The notes beneath the pieces are model-generated. The model saw only the letters and a program-made list of their open reading frames with translations, was not told the origin of the DNA and ran no database searches. Shown one piece after another: positions 26,877-35,677 of a stretch of DNA of 64,000 bases. Origin of the DNA: Dyadobacter frigoris (GTDB lineage Bacteria; Bacteroidota; Bacteroidia; Cytophagales; Spirosomataceae). Within the stretch, counting starts at the first letter, position 1. Every line of letters begins with the position of its first letter. The translations under genes were made by a program, and so were the position numbers. The stretch covers positions 310,001 through 374,000 of the forward strand of contig NZ_SZVO01000009.1 in NCBI RefSeq assembly GCF_005280585.1. The letters run 5' to 3'.

Positions 26877-29800
26877 ATGCAGGTAAAACCGATTCTGTTC
26901 AGGCTAATTTGCCTGGGGCTATTTCTATCAGTTCATTTTTCTTTTGCCCAGACGCCTGCAATCAATATTCTTGTTTTTAGTAAAACTGCATCTTTCAGAC
27001 ATGCATCCATAGGAGCGGGCAAAACAGCACTGACCAAACTTTCGAAGGAGAAAGGCTTCACGGCCGGCTTCACCGAAGATGCAGCGCAGTTCACAGACAA
27101 AAATCTTAAAAAGTATAATGCGGTAGTATTTCTGAATACCACGGGCGATATTTTGAATGAGGAGCAGCAGACTGCTTTTGAAAGATATATTCAGGCAGGC
27201 GGAGGTTATGTGGGCATCCATGCGGCTACGGATACAGAATACGGCTGGCCATGGTATGGGAAACTGGCTGGAGCTTATTTTCTGGATCATCCGATGACAC
27301 CCAGCAATGTGCAAAACGGGAAGTTCATCGTGACTCAAAAAAATCACTGGGCTACACAGGGTATGCCGGACGAATTCGAACGTAAGGACGAGTTTTATAG
27401 CTTCAAAGATATTTCTCCTAAAATAAATGTCGTCCTGAAAATTGATGAAAAAAGCTATACAGGGGGCAAAAATCCCGATTTTCATCCGATCAGCTGGTAT
27501 CAGGACTTTGATGGAGGACGCTCGTTTTATACCGCCATGGGCCATACCGATGAAACATTCTCAGAACCTCTTTTTTTGAATCACCTTTGGTCAGGAATTA
27601 AGTACGCTGCCGGTGGCGACGCACCCAAACCGCTGGATTACACAAAATCAAGACCCGAAGAAAACCGTTTCACCAAAGTGATTCTCGAAGAAAAGCTGGA
27701 TGAACCCATGGAACTGAGTGTGCTAAACGACGGCAGGGTTTTATTCATTCAGCGAAAAGGAGATGTGCGGCTTTACAATACAAAAACCAAGGAGCTGAAA
27801 ACCATTGCTAAGATCCCTGTCAGTTTAAAATACAAAAACAAAGAAGGAAAAGAATCAACGGGTGAAGACGGGCTTTTGGGCCTTAACAAAGATCCGGACT
27901 TTGCTCAGAATCACTGGATTTATCTTTATTATTCAGCTGTGGAAGAACCTAAAAATGTACTCGCCAGATTTGAGCTGAAAGGTGACCAGCTTGTGATGGA
28001 ATCAAAAAAGATACTATTAGATGTCCCCACGCAGCGCGAGGAGTGCTGCCATACGGGCGGCTCGATTGCCTGGGATAAAGCGGGTAACTTGTATTTATCC
28101 ACGGGTGACAATACTAATCCGCACGGTTCGAACGGTTACAGCCCAAGCGATGAGCAGGAGGGAAGAAGCGCCTGGGATGCGCAGAAATCATCAGCAAATA
28201 CCAATGACCTCCGTGGTAAAATAATCAGGATCAAACCACAGCCCGACGGAACATACACGATTCCAGAAGGAAACCTGTTTGGGAAAGGCACACCTTTGAG
28301 CCGTCCGGAAATCTATACGATGGGACACCGTAATCCTTTCCGTATTTCAGTTGATCAGAAAACAAATTACGTATACTGGGGAGAGGTGGGCCCTGACGCT
28401 GCCAAGCCGGATTCGACAAGAGGCCCTGCGGGTCATGACGAGGTGGGACAGGCCCGTAAGGCCGGTAACTTTGGATGGCCGCATTTTGTAGGTGATAATA
28501 AAGCTTACAACAAATACGATTTTGCCAATAAAAAATCTCTGGATAAATGGGATGTGAATGCTCCGTCGAATACATCACCTAACAACACCGGACTGAAAGT
28601 GCTTCCAGCCGCACAAAAAGCATTCATCTGGTATCCTTATGCGGTATCAAAAGAATTTCCACTGGTGGGCTCGGGCGGAAGAAATGCGATGGCGGGCCCT
28701 GTTTTTTACGCGGATCAGTTTAAGAAAGCTCCGGGTGTTTTTCCAGATTATTACGATGGTAAGCTGCTTGCTTACGAATGGATGCGGGGCTGGATTATGG
28801 CAATCTCGATGGATCAGGACGGGAACTTTGCTTCTATGGAGCGTTTGATGCCCAGCTATAAATTCTCGAATCCAATGGATATGGAATTTGCTGAAAATGG
28901 CGATTTATATATGCTTGAATACGGGACCGGCTGGTTTTCTGCCAATAATGATGCGCGGCTGATCCGGATTGAGTACAACGGAGGTAACCGCAAGCCGCAG
29001 CTGCAAATGACCGCTAACCAAATGGGTGGTGCGGCACCGATGGCCCTTAAACTTAGCGCAAAAGGTACGGTGGATGCCGATGATGATGTGCTTACTTATT
29101 CGTGGAAAATTTCCTCCAAAAACGGTTTTCAAAAAGTGGTAAAAACTGCTGATGCCAGCCTGATACTTGCAAAAACGGGTATTTACAAAGCCACGCTTAC
29201 GGTGAACGATGGCAAAGGAGGTATCAGCTCGCAATCCATGGAGATAACCGTGGGAAACGAACCACCCGTGCTGAGTCTGGAAATGCCTGGCAGTAATAAA
29301 TCGTTTTATACAGCCAATAAATCCTTTAATTACGATATTAAAGTAACCGATAAAGAAGATGGTGCGTTGGGCAAGGGTATCGATCCGGATCAGGTCGCTG
29401 TCAATATTGATTATCTGGCAGAGGGTTTTGACAAGATCGCTATTGCCCAGGGACACCGTTCTGCGGATGCAAGCGCCCTGTACGGAACCGGAAAAAAACT
29501 CATGGAAGCCAGTGATTGCAAGGCTTGTCATAGTGCAGACAAAAAATCAATTGGCCCTGCTTACCGGGAAGTGTCGGCAAAATATAGAGGCGATAATTCA
29601 GCGGTTGAAAAACTGACCAAAAAAGTGATTTCCGGTGGCGGCGGTGTTTGGGGTGAAACAGCAATGGCAGCGCATCCGCAGTTGTCAGCAGCTGATGCTT
29701 CGGAAATGGTTAAATATATTCTCAACATTGCCAATGAAAAATCAAAGGAAAAATCATTGCCGGTAAAAGGCACTTACGTTGCAAAAGTCCCATCGGGTGA

Positions 29801-30332
29801 TAAAGGAAAAGGCATCTTTATTGTGCGGGCTGCCTATGAAGATGCAGGTGCCAGTGGGCTGCCGTCTGTAAAATCGGAACAATCCTTTGCGCTGAGAAAT
29901 TCAAAAGTAGATGTGCACAGCTTTGATGACTATGATAATATCATGAAGATTTCTAATGGCGGGATGAATCTGGCCATTGCTTCCAAGCCAGGAGCCTATA
30001 TGGTTTTGAAGCAAATAGATCTAAATGCTATTTCTGAGTTGCAGTTGCAGGCAATGGCTCCCAAACCACAGCTGAACGCAGCAGGCGGAAAAGTGGAATT
30101 GCACATGGATAGTCCAACAGGCAGCTTGCTTGGAGTATCTGACTTTCTAGAACCATCCGAAGCCCTTGATTTTAAGCCAGCAACGCTTAGTATACCTGTA
30201 AAAATTCCGGAGAAATCAGATGCGAAACTACATGATGTCTATGTGGTTTTTGTAAATCCCAAAGCAGAGGAGCATTCGTTGATGATTGTTATGGGAGCAG
30301 AATTCAAGTTTCACGAAAATGACCAGCGTTAA
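26877..30332 (+). CDS. ThuA - PQQ-type sugar dehydrogenase - PKD - cytochrome c fusion
   Basis: 1151-residue secreted protein. Signal peptide 1-24; ThuA-like domain about 27-250 (I-L-V-F-S-K-T-A-S-F-R-H, G-G-Y-V-G-I-H-A-A-T-D); glucose/sorbosone-dehydrogenase-like beta-propeller about 260-700 (G-E-D-G-L-L-G, C-C-H-T-G-G-S-I-A-W, G-H-R-N-P-F-R); PKD domain about 720-795; class I cytochrome c with heme motif C-K-A-C-H near 881 and an axial Met in A-M-A-A-H-P; C-terminal CBM6-like beta domain. Such fusions are common in Bacteroidota and are thought to oxidise sugars in the periplasm or at the surface; the cofactor and substrate are inferred. Probably controlled by the divergent Nudix regulator. 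Confidence 0.92.
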   Translation: MQVKPILFRLICLGLFLSVHFSFAQTPAINILVFSKTASFRHASIGAGKTALTKLSKEKGFTAGFTEDAAQFTDKNLKKYNAVVFLNTTGDILNEEQQTAFERYIQAGGGYVGIHAATDTEYGWPWYGKLAGAYFLDHPMTPSNVQNGKFIVTQKNHWATQGMPDEFERKDEFYSFKDISPKINVVLKIDEKSYTGGKNPDFHPISWYQDFDGGRSFYTAMGHTDETFSEPLFLNHLWSGIKYAAGGDAPKPLDYTKSRPEENRFTKVILEEKLDEPMELSVLNDGRVLFIQRKGDVRLYNTKTKELKTIAKIPVSLKYKNKEGKESTGEDGLLGLNKDPDFAQNHWIYLYYSAVEEPKNVLARFELKGDQLVMESKKILLDVPTQREECCHTGGSIAWDKAGNLYLSTGDNTNPHGSNGYSPSDEQEGRSAWDAQKSSANTNDLRGKIIRIKPQPDGTYTIPEGNLFGKGTPLSRPEIYTMGHRNPFRISVDQKTNYVYWGEVGPDAAKPDSTRGPAGHDEVGQARKAGNFGWPHFVGDNKAYNKYDFANKKSLDKWDVNAPSNTSPNNTGLKVLPAAQKAFIWYPYAVSKEFPLVGSGGRNAMAGPVFYADQFKKAPGVFPDYYDGKLLAYEWMRGWIMAISMDQDGNFASMERLMPSYKFSNPMDMEFAENGDLYMLEYGTGWFSANNDARLIRIEYNGGNRKPQLQMTANQMGGAAPMALKLSAKGTVDADDDVLTYSWKISSKNGFQKVVKTADASLILAKTGIYKATLTVNDGKGGISSQSMEITVGNEPPVLSLEMPGSNKSFYTANKSFNYDIKVTDKEDGALGKGIDPDQVAVNIDYLAEGFDKIAIAQGHRSADASALYGTGKKLMEASDCKACHSADKKSIGPAYREVSAKYRGDNSAVEKLTKKVISGGGGVWGETAMAAHPQLSAADASEMVKYILNIANEKSKEKSLPVKGTYVAKVPSGDKGKGIFIVRAAYEDAGASGLPSVKSEQSFALRNSKVDVHSFDDYDNIMKISNGGMNLAIASKPGAYMVLKQIDLNAISELQLQAMAPKPQLNAAGGKVELHMDSPTGSLLGVSDFLEPSEALDFKPATLSIPVKIPEKSDAKLHDVYVVFVNPKAEEHSLMIVMGAEFKFHENDQR

Positions 30333-30497
30333 ATTGCCGTCCACAGAATTCACCTTTAAACTAAATCCTGTTGATATGTTTTGGGGAAATTCGGGCAGAT
30401 TACCTTTAGTGCATTTTAAGACACGGTTAAAACCGAAAAGAGAATTTAAATAAATAATGTCAATAACTGTTTAATATCAATTTTAACGACTGCAACG

Positions 30498-30872
30498 ATG
30501 AGAAAATTAAGTTTAATCTGCTTGTTTTTAATGCTGGGTGTTGTTTTCAGCAGTAATTCTCAAAGCGCCGCACCGGCCGATTTTTTTGCCGGGAAATGGG
30601 AAGTTACCATATTTGGTACGCCAAATGGAGATTCCAAGATGATCGTGGACCTGGTCAGAACAGACGGAAAACTGACCGGACAGATGTCAAACCCTGCCGA
30701 ACCAACCGCTGAAAAAGTTCCTGTTACTGTTGACGAAAGTGCAGATTTATTGGATCTGGCATTTAATGCACAGGGTTATGACGTAACGATCAACCTCAAA
30801 AAAGTGGACGATGATAATCTTAAAGGCAGTTTGCTGGGTATGTTTGATGCAACTGCAAAAAGGGTGAAATAA
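30498..30872 (+). CDS. Small secreted lipocalin-like protein (paralogue of 4480-4851)
   Basis: 124 residues with signal peptide (about 1-22, S-N-S-Q-S-A-A) and a beta-rich mature part: F-A-G-K-W-E-V-T-I, K-M-I-V-D-L-V-R-T-D-G-K-L-T-G-Q, then N-L-K-G-S-L-L-G-M-F. It follows the ThuA-dehydrogenase gene by 165 bp on the same strand and is probably part of the same unit; a similar small protein next to ThuA fusions is a familiar arrangement in this group (from memory). Function is unknown. The hairpin at 31015-31058 lies downstream. Confidence 0.75.
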   Translation: MRKLSLICLFLMLGVVFSSNSQSAAPADFFAGKWEVTIFGTPNGDSKMIVDLVRTDGKLTGQMSNPAEPTAEKVPVTVDESADLLDLAFNAQGYDVTINLKKVDDDNLKGSLLGMFDATAKRVK

Positions 30873-31014
30873 GTAATCAGGGTGCACAGCAGGGATGAAG
30901 TATAAGGAATGCGACGAACCATCATTGCAGTCCTTATACTTCTGATAACCCTGCTTGTAAATTGACTTGCCAAAAATAGCATTGTAGAAAACCATCAGGA
31001 AACTCTCCGTGTTT

Positions 31015-31058
31015 TCGAATTTTGACTCACGTATTACAAAACGCGGGTCAAAATTCGA
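31015..31058. terminator. Hairpin between convergent genes, possible two-way terminator
   Basis: Perfect 12-bp inverted repeat, arms 31015-31026 and 31047-31058 (TCGAATTTTGAC / GTCAAAATTCGA), spacer 20 nt with a few further pairs. It lies between two convergent genes. T-tracts are short on both sides, so efficiency is uncertain. Confidence 0.5.
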
Positions 31059-31093
31059 TTTCTACACACATATATGGAAAGAAACCCGCATTT

Positions 31094-31435
31094 TCAGGCT
31101 AGGCCAAGCGCACCAAAATAACTGGCCAGATAGAAGGACATAAGCACGCCGCCAGCAAATACGGCAATCCAGATCCATTTTGTACGCTTATTAATTTTGG
31201 CAAAATAATAAATAGAAAAACTGATCAGAAAATTAATCGTTGCCCACAAAACATTAAGCACAGGTGAGGATAACCCTTTGCCGGGAGGATCGGCAAAAGG
31301 GGTTGGAAAAGGTTTTCCGGTGATGCCGTGAATATAATGCGGCAGAATATTTACTAAAAAGATTCCTGCGAAAAATGCAAAAATATAGTGGTACCACCGG
31401 GTTTTTAGTGGGTTTTCATTCTGAGCATTTTCCAT
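31094..31435 (-). CDS. Small integral membrane protein
   Basis: 113 residues with about three hydrophobic segments (residues about 14-33, 58-80, 86-108): Y-I-F-A-F-F-A-G-I-F-L-V, V-L-W-A-T-I-N-F-L-I-S-F, I-W-I-A-V-F-A-G-G-V-L. The stretch between the first two contains a conserved-looking P-F-A-D-P-P-G-K-G-L-S-S-P loop. It is most likely an inner-membrane protein of unknown function. It stands in minus orientation, convergent with the ThuA unit; the Crp-like gene upstream is separated by about 150 bp. Confidence 0.7.
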   Translation of the reverse strand: MENAQNENPLKTRWYHYIFAFFAGIFLVNILPHYIHGITGKPFPTPFADPPGKGLSSPVLNVLWATINFLISFSIYYFAKINKRTKWIWIAVFAGGVLMSFYLASYFGALGLA

Positions 31436-31584
31436 TTATAAGCTGATTATGATTTGCGAAGTATTGCTTCATACCAAAACGAATGGCAGGAATTATCCAA
31501 AAGCCTTCCTTTATTAATGTCGCCTTGGTAAAATTCAAAATTAGCGGATTAACCCGGGCTCATGCTGAGACAAAAGTCCCGAAA

Positions 31585-32154
31585 TTATTTTTTTCCCCTG
31601 ATACGGGTTAGCGTTCTGCGATCGATTCCCAGATAGGAGGCAAGGTTTGAAAGTGAAATACGTTGCAGAAGATCAGGATGATTTTTCTGCATATGCGTAT
31701 AACGTTCTGCCGGGGAGTATATTTTCGAAAGGAGCTCGTTGTCGTTCAAATTAAGTGCTATATGGCTAACCAAACGTCTTGCAAAAACCATGATTTGTTC
31801 GTTGGCGTAGCAAAGCTCTTCGAGCTTTTTCCGGTTCAAAATCCATACCTCGCTTTTTTCTCCCGCTTTTATTGTGAATTTTGAAGCAATACCGGCCTTC
31901 GCATTTCTATGATCTGAGCTCATAGAACCATCCATGTGGAAGTATAGATTAATTTCTGTGCCACCTTTATCATAGCATGTGCGCAGATAACCACTTTCAA
32001 CGAAATAAAACGCAGTACAGATTTCGCCTTCCTTTAAAAGAATATTCCCTTTTTGAAGGATTTTACTTTCAAAATTGCCAGCTAGCAGCGATACACTTTC
32101 CTCGGAGTTAAGAGTTAGTAATCTAAGGAATTCGAGAAGTTTTACATTGGTCAT
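31585..32154 (-). CDS. Crp/Fnr-family transcription regulator
   Basis: 189 residues from ATG 32154; the open frame to 32205 adds a hydrophobic stretch unlike the family. N-terminal cyclic-nucleotide-binding-like beta-roll (L-Q-K-G-N-I-L-L-K-E-G-E-I-C, F-Y-F-V-E-S-G-Y-L-R-T) and C-terminal helix-turn-helix L-S-N-L-A-S-Y-L-G-I-D-R-R-T-L-T-R-I-R. The cAMP-contact Arg of true CRP is not evident, as in most Bacteroidota Crp-like proteins, so the effector is unknown. It faces away from the barrel gene only by 90 bp on the same strand; the target is unknown. Confidence 0.88.
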   Translation of the reverse strand: MTNVKLLEFLRLLTLNSEESVSLLAGNFESKILQKGNILLKEGEICTAFYFVESGYLRTCYDKGGTEINLYFHMDGSMSSDHRNAKAGIASKFTIKAGEKSEVWILNRKKLEELCYANEQIMVFARRLVSHIALNLNDNELLSKIYSPAERYTHMQKNHPDLLQRISLSNLASYLGIDRRTLTRIRGKK

Positions 32155-32246
32155 AGCCAAATATACAAACAGATGGAGTCGGATGGCAATTATATAATCA
32201 TTCATCCACTAAGAGCGTAAGATATAATTGACCCGCCGGAGCAGCA

Positions 32247-32840
32247 TCAGAAAATATAGAAAATACTTACCTGAGCGACCGTGTTTGTAAAATCCTTTTT
32301 CACAGCTGAAGTCTTAAATGCGCCAACCGGGGAAAACCCGTAGACATATCTGGCACCAATACCAAATCCGCTTTTTGACTGAAACCCAAGTCCCCCGGCT
32401 ACGCCGAAATCAAGTTTTTCTGCGAAATCTTCGCCTGTGATCCCAACCACGTCCTCTTTAACTTTAAAACTGGCCTGTGGTCCCGCTTCGAAGTACACTC
32501 CCGATTTAGTTCGGTATTTCAACAGAATGGGTATGCTCATGTAATAAAGTTTAAGATCTTGTTTTTCCAGAAAATCTCCTTTAAGTTTAGCGCCCTGCTG
32601 CGAAAACAGGAATTCTTCCTGGATAGAAAGCTTGTCATTAATTTTGAATCCCAGAATCAGCCCTGCGTGAAATCCAGGTAAACCTTCGGTATCAAAATCA
32701 GCATTCATAAAGTCACTATAATTTCCTCCCGCAGTGACCCCTACCTGAATCCTTTTCATAATGTCCTTCATTGTTCCTTGTGCAAAACCGTTAACAGATG
32801 CAAGCATTAGACTGGCGAAAACTAATTTTTTCATGATCAT
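32247..32840 (-). CDS. Porin family outer-membrane beta-barrel protein
   Basis: 197 residues, signal peptide about 1-21 (ending G-F-A-Q; start at ATG 32840 or the second Met). Typical PF13568-like barrel: V-G-V-T-A-G-G-N-Y-S-D-F, F-H-A-G-L-I-L-G-F-K-I, L-S-I-Q-E-E-F-L-F-S-Q-Q-G-A-K, L-Y-Y-M-S-I-P-I-L-L-K-Y, and a terminal strand V-A-Q-V-S-I-F-Y-I-F. This is a very common Bacteroidota family without assigned transport function. It lies upstream of the Crp-like gene on the same strand and could share its transcript. Confidence 0.88.
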   Translation of the reverse strand: MIMKKLVFASLMLASVNGFAQGTMKDIMKRIQVGVTAGGNYSDFMNADFDTEGLPGFHAGLILGFKINDKLSIQEEFLFSQQGAKLKGDFLEKQDLKLYYMSIPILLKYRTKSGVYFEAGPQASFKVKEDVVGITGEDFAEKLDFGVAGGLGFQSKSGFGIGARYVYGFSPVGAFKTSAVKKDFTNTVAQVSIFYIF

Positions 32841-33231
32841 ATTTATTTTAAATGTAAAGTGTCAAGCCCCCGCTTGATTTTTGTTGGGTCAAAGATTGCA
32901 CCTGGCCAGGAATGGTAAAAAGAAAAGGAAGGGGAAGCGGGCAAAGTCAGAACCGAGGCGGAATTAACAGGCAAAAAAATAAACAGGTAAGTCAGGTAGT
33001 TTCATATTCTTGTCAATCAGCACCAGTCACTCAAGGAAGTATTTTAAGTGAGCGCGGCCTTTTTTGCAAGTCCATTTTTATAGAGCCAAACGATCACATC
33101 TGCTCCTTTGGACTTAGTTTTAAATGATAAAGGTCATTCTCCTGTGTGTATTTCCCGGCTCATTTTGCCCGCTTCGGTCACGAATTATAACGTGGTTCAA
33201 AGGGTTTGACGCAATTTTGAAGGAATTAAAC

Positions 33232-34599
33232 ATGCACCTGATGTGCCCGATAATCCCTATAAAGAAGTCTTTTTATATACTGATTTTTGCTGCTTTGTCC
33301 TTTTCCGTCCGGGCACAGCAGCGACTCACTTTGAAGCAGTGCATTGATTATGGCCTGACCCACCACCGCAGCACAGCAGTTTACCGCAATGATGTGGATG
33401 CGGCCGGCTATAAGGCCAAAGAAGCCCAGGCCGCTTATCTGCCGTCGGTTAATATTACCAGCACAATAGATGATAATATAAAGGTGCAGCAGCAAGTGAT
33501 CCCGGCTGGCGTATTCGGGCCGACCGATATCAAAGTGGCCTTTACCAAGCGTTTCAATAGTAATGCATTTGCCCAGGTGGATCAGACTATTTTTGATAAA
33601 TCTTTACTTACCGGGCTGAAGGCTAACAAGATCGCTTTAAAAGAAGCTCAGCTCACCGGCGAGCAAAACGAAGAAACCCTTATCTATAACATCAGTAATG
33701 CCTATTACCAGATTTTTGTCTACCGCCAGCAGCTGGCCCTTCTGAAAACGAATCTGGGTACCTATCAACAGCAGCTTACCATTTCAAAACTGCAACTTGA
33801 AAAGGGCGTTGCAATGGAATCAGATGTGAATAAAATCCAGGTCAATTATAACAATACGAATTCCCAGGTCTTGTCCGCAGAAAGTGATCTTGAGCTGGCG
33901 CATAACCAGCTCAGGAATGCCATGGGTTATGCAATTAATGATTCGCTTCAAATTGAATATTTTGTCCTGGATGAACCTTCGGCAGACCAGGCTCGGACGG
34001 CTTTGGGTGACTTTTCTTCTTTTAACGCTGCCAACCGGATTGATTTTAAACTTTCCGAAGTTAAAATCGCGCTTTTGGATATTGACCAGGCCAGGATCCG
34101 GGCAACAGCAATCCCCAAACTGACTGCTTATGCTAAATACGGGGGTATAGGGTTTGGGGATAATCCGGGTGAATCCTTTTCATCGATCAGTGACTACGCT
34201 GCTGTGGGGATCAAACTTTCTATTCCTGTTTTTGATGGATTTAAACGGAATGCCCAGTACAATCAGGCCCGCATCAAGCAGGTTAATGCACGGGAAAACC
34301 TGAAAATTGATCAGGAGACTTTTCACCTGGAATACAACAATGCCCGCACGAAACTAATCAAAGCGCAAAGCACGCTGGATAATGATAAAGGAAATATAAG
34401 CCTTGCCGAATCGGTCTTTAAAAGTACGGATCTTCAATACCAGAAAGGTGTGGCCGGTTTGACCGACTGGCTTAATTCCCAGTACTCTTTGAAAGAGGCG
34501 CAAAGTAATTACCTGAATTCGCTCTATAATTTTCTGATCGCTAAAATCGATTTGGAGAAGGCTAATGGCACGCTAAAAACATTTCACCACTCGCTGTAA
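33232..34599 (+). CDS. TolC-family outer-membrane efflux protein
   Basis: 455 residues from ATG 33232, preceded by AAGGA at 33220-33224. The open frame to 33124 adds 36 residues before the signal peptide and is rejected. Signal peptide about S-F-Y-I-L-I-F-A-A-L-S-F ending V-R-A-Q. Two OEP repeats with long coiled-coil helices (L-T-L-K-Q-C-I-D-Y-G-L, E-E-T-L-I-Y-N-I-S-N-A-Y-Y-Q, L-E-K-G-V-A-M-E-S-D, Y-Q-K-G-V-A-G-L-T-D-W-L-N). It forms the outer-membrane channel of the tripartite pump with the next two genes. First gene of the efflux operon; no local repressor gene is visible. Confidence 0.93.
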   Translation: MHLMCPIIPIKKSFYILIFAALSFSVRAQQRLTLKQCIDYGLTHHRSTAVYRNDVDAAGYKAKEAQAAYLPSVNITSTIDDNIKVQQQVIPAGVFGPTDIKVAFTKRFNSNAFAQVDQTIFDKSLLTGLKANKIALKEAQLTGEQNEETLIYNISNAYYQIFVYRQQLALLKTNLGTYQQQLTISKLQLEKGVAMESDVNKIQVNYNNTNSQVLSAESDLELAHNQLRNAMGYAINDSLQIEYFVLDEPSADQARTALGDFSSFNAANRIDFKLSEVKIALLDIDQARIRATAIPKLTAYAKYGGIGFGDNPGESFSSISDYAAVGIKLSIPVFDGFKRNAQYNQARIKQVNARENLKIDQETFHLEYNNARTKLIKAQSTLDNDKGNISLAESVFKSTDLQYQKGVAGLTDWLNSQYSLKEAQSNYLNSLYNFLIAKIDLEKANGTLKTFHHSL

Positions 34600-34606
34600 A
34601 AACTTT

Positions 34607-35667
34607 ATGAAACGAAAATACATTATCTCAATCGGGCTTTTTGCCATAATCCTTCTGATCGCTTATAAACTGACTGCCAACAAAAAGACGATCAATGAAA
34701 ATAACAAGCCGGAAAAGGAGGTAGCAGTTAAAATTCCTGTTAAATACGCAGCAGCCAAAGAGCAGCTTTTGGAGGTAAGTCTTATCAAAACCGGAAATCT
34801 GGCTCCTTTTAAAGAATCCAAAGTGATCACGACCACCAGCGCATTTTGCAAAACGTGCGCTTTGAGCTCGGTGACCAGGTGCGTCAGGGACAGGTTTTGG
34901 CTGTCATGGATAACAGGGCAGCTCAGCTCGATTTTCAAAAAGCAGAGAGTAATCTTGCCAAACTGAGAGCAGACCTTCAGACTTACACAGAACTTTATGA
35001 AGGGAAAGCTGCGACAAAGGAAAAAGTAAATCAGCTCCGTCAGGATTATAATGACGCCTTGGTGCAGGTAGACCAGATCAAAAAACAAATGAGTGATGCC
35101 TCGATCAAAGCACCAACCAGCGGGACGATCTTGGTCAAAAGCATGGAAGCAGGCATCTTTGCGAACGCAGGTTCAGAGATCGCCACAATTGTCAATCTTT
35201 CCCGCACCAAAGTGCAGGTCAATCTGACCGAAGCGGAAGTTTATCAGGTCAGAACCGGGCAATCTGTGAAAATCACGACGGACGTATATATGAACGCGGT
35301 ATTTGCGGGTAAGGTCACTTTTATAAGCCCCCAGGCCGATGTAACCCATAATTATATGGTAGAAATTATCATTGCTAATCCTTCAAAAACCCCGCTGCGC
35401 TCAGGCACCTTTGTTTACGCAGATTTCTCTCAGAAATCCCGTCAGAACATCTTGACGATCCCCCGTGAAGCGCTGACCGAAAGTGTGAAGAATGCATCGG
35501 TTTATGTAATTGGACCCGGTAATAAGGTAGCGCTCACACCGGTACAATCCGGTAGGGAAATGGGCGGCTCCATTGAGGTTATCAGTGGACTGAAAACGGG
35601 CGACCGGGTCGTTACCTCCGGGCAGATCAACCTGAAAAATGGGACAGAGGTTAGTTTATCAAATTAA
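34607..35667 (+). pseudogene. HlyD/MFP efflux adaptor, frameshifted
   Basis: N-terminal part in one frame (from ATG 34607: membrane anchor I-I-S-I-G-L-F-A-I-I-L-L-I, then L-I-K-T-G-N-L-A-P-F-K-E) and the remainder in the +2 frame from about 34843 (R-F-E-L-G-D-Q-V-R-Q-G-Q-V-L-A lipoyl-like half, coiled-coil hairpin, I-K-A-P-T-S-G-T-I second lipoyl half, beta-barrel and membrane-proximal domains). One base is missing near 34840, where T-T-S-G-I-L-Q is expected. Joined, the product is about 353 residues, the normal length. Either a real inactivating mutation or a sequencing error; the intact flanking genes favour an error or a recent event. Confidence 0.9.
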
Positions 35668-35677
35668 TTAGAGCCGC

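Noticed and set aside
26928..27545. 205-codon minus-strand frame inside the ThuA fusion gene
   Set aside because: Antisense of a strongly recognisable ThuA domain; no coding features of its own.
33124..33231. 36-codon N-terminal extension of the TolC gene
   Set aside because: It precedes a proper signal peptide, while ATG 33232 has AAGGA at the right distance; the extension is unlikely to be translated.
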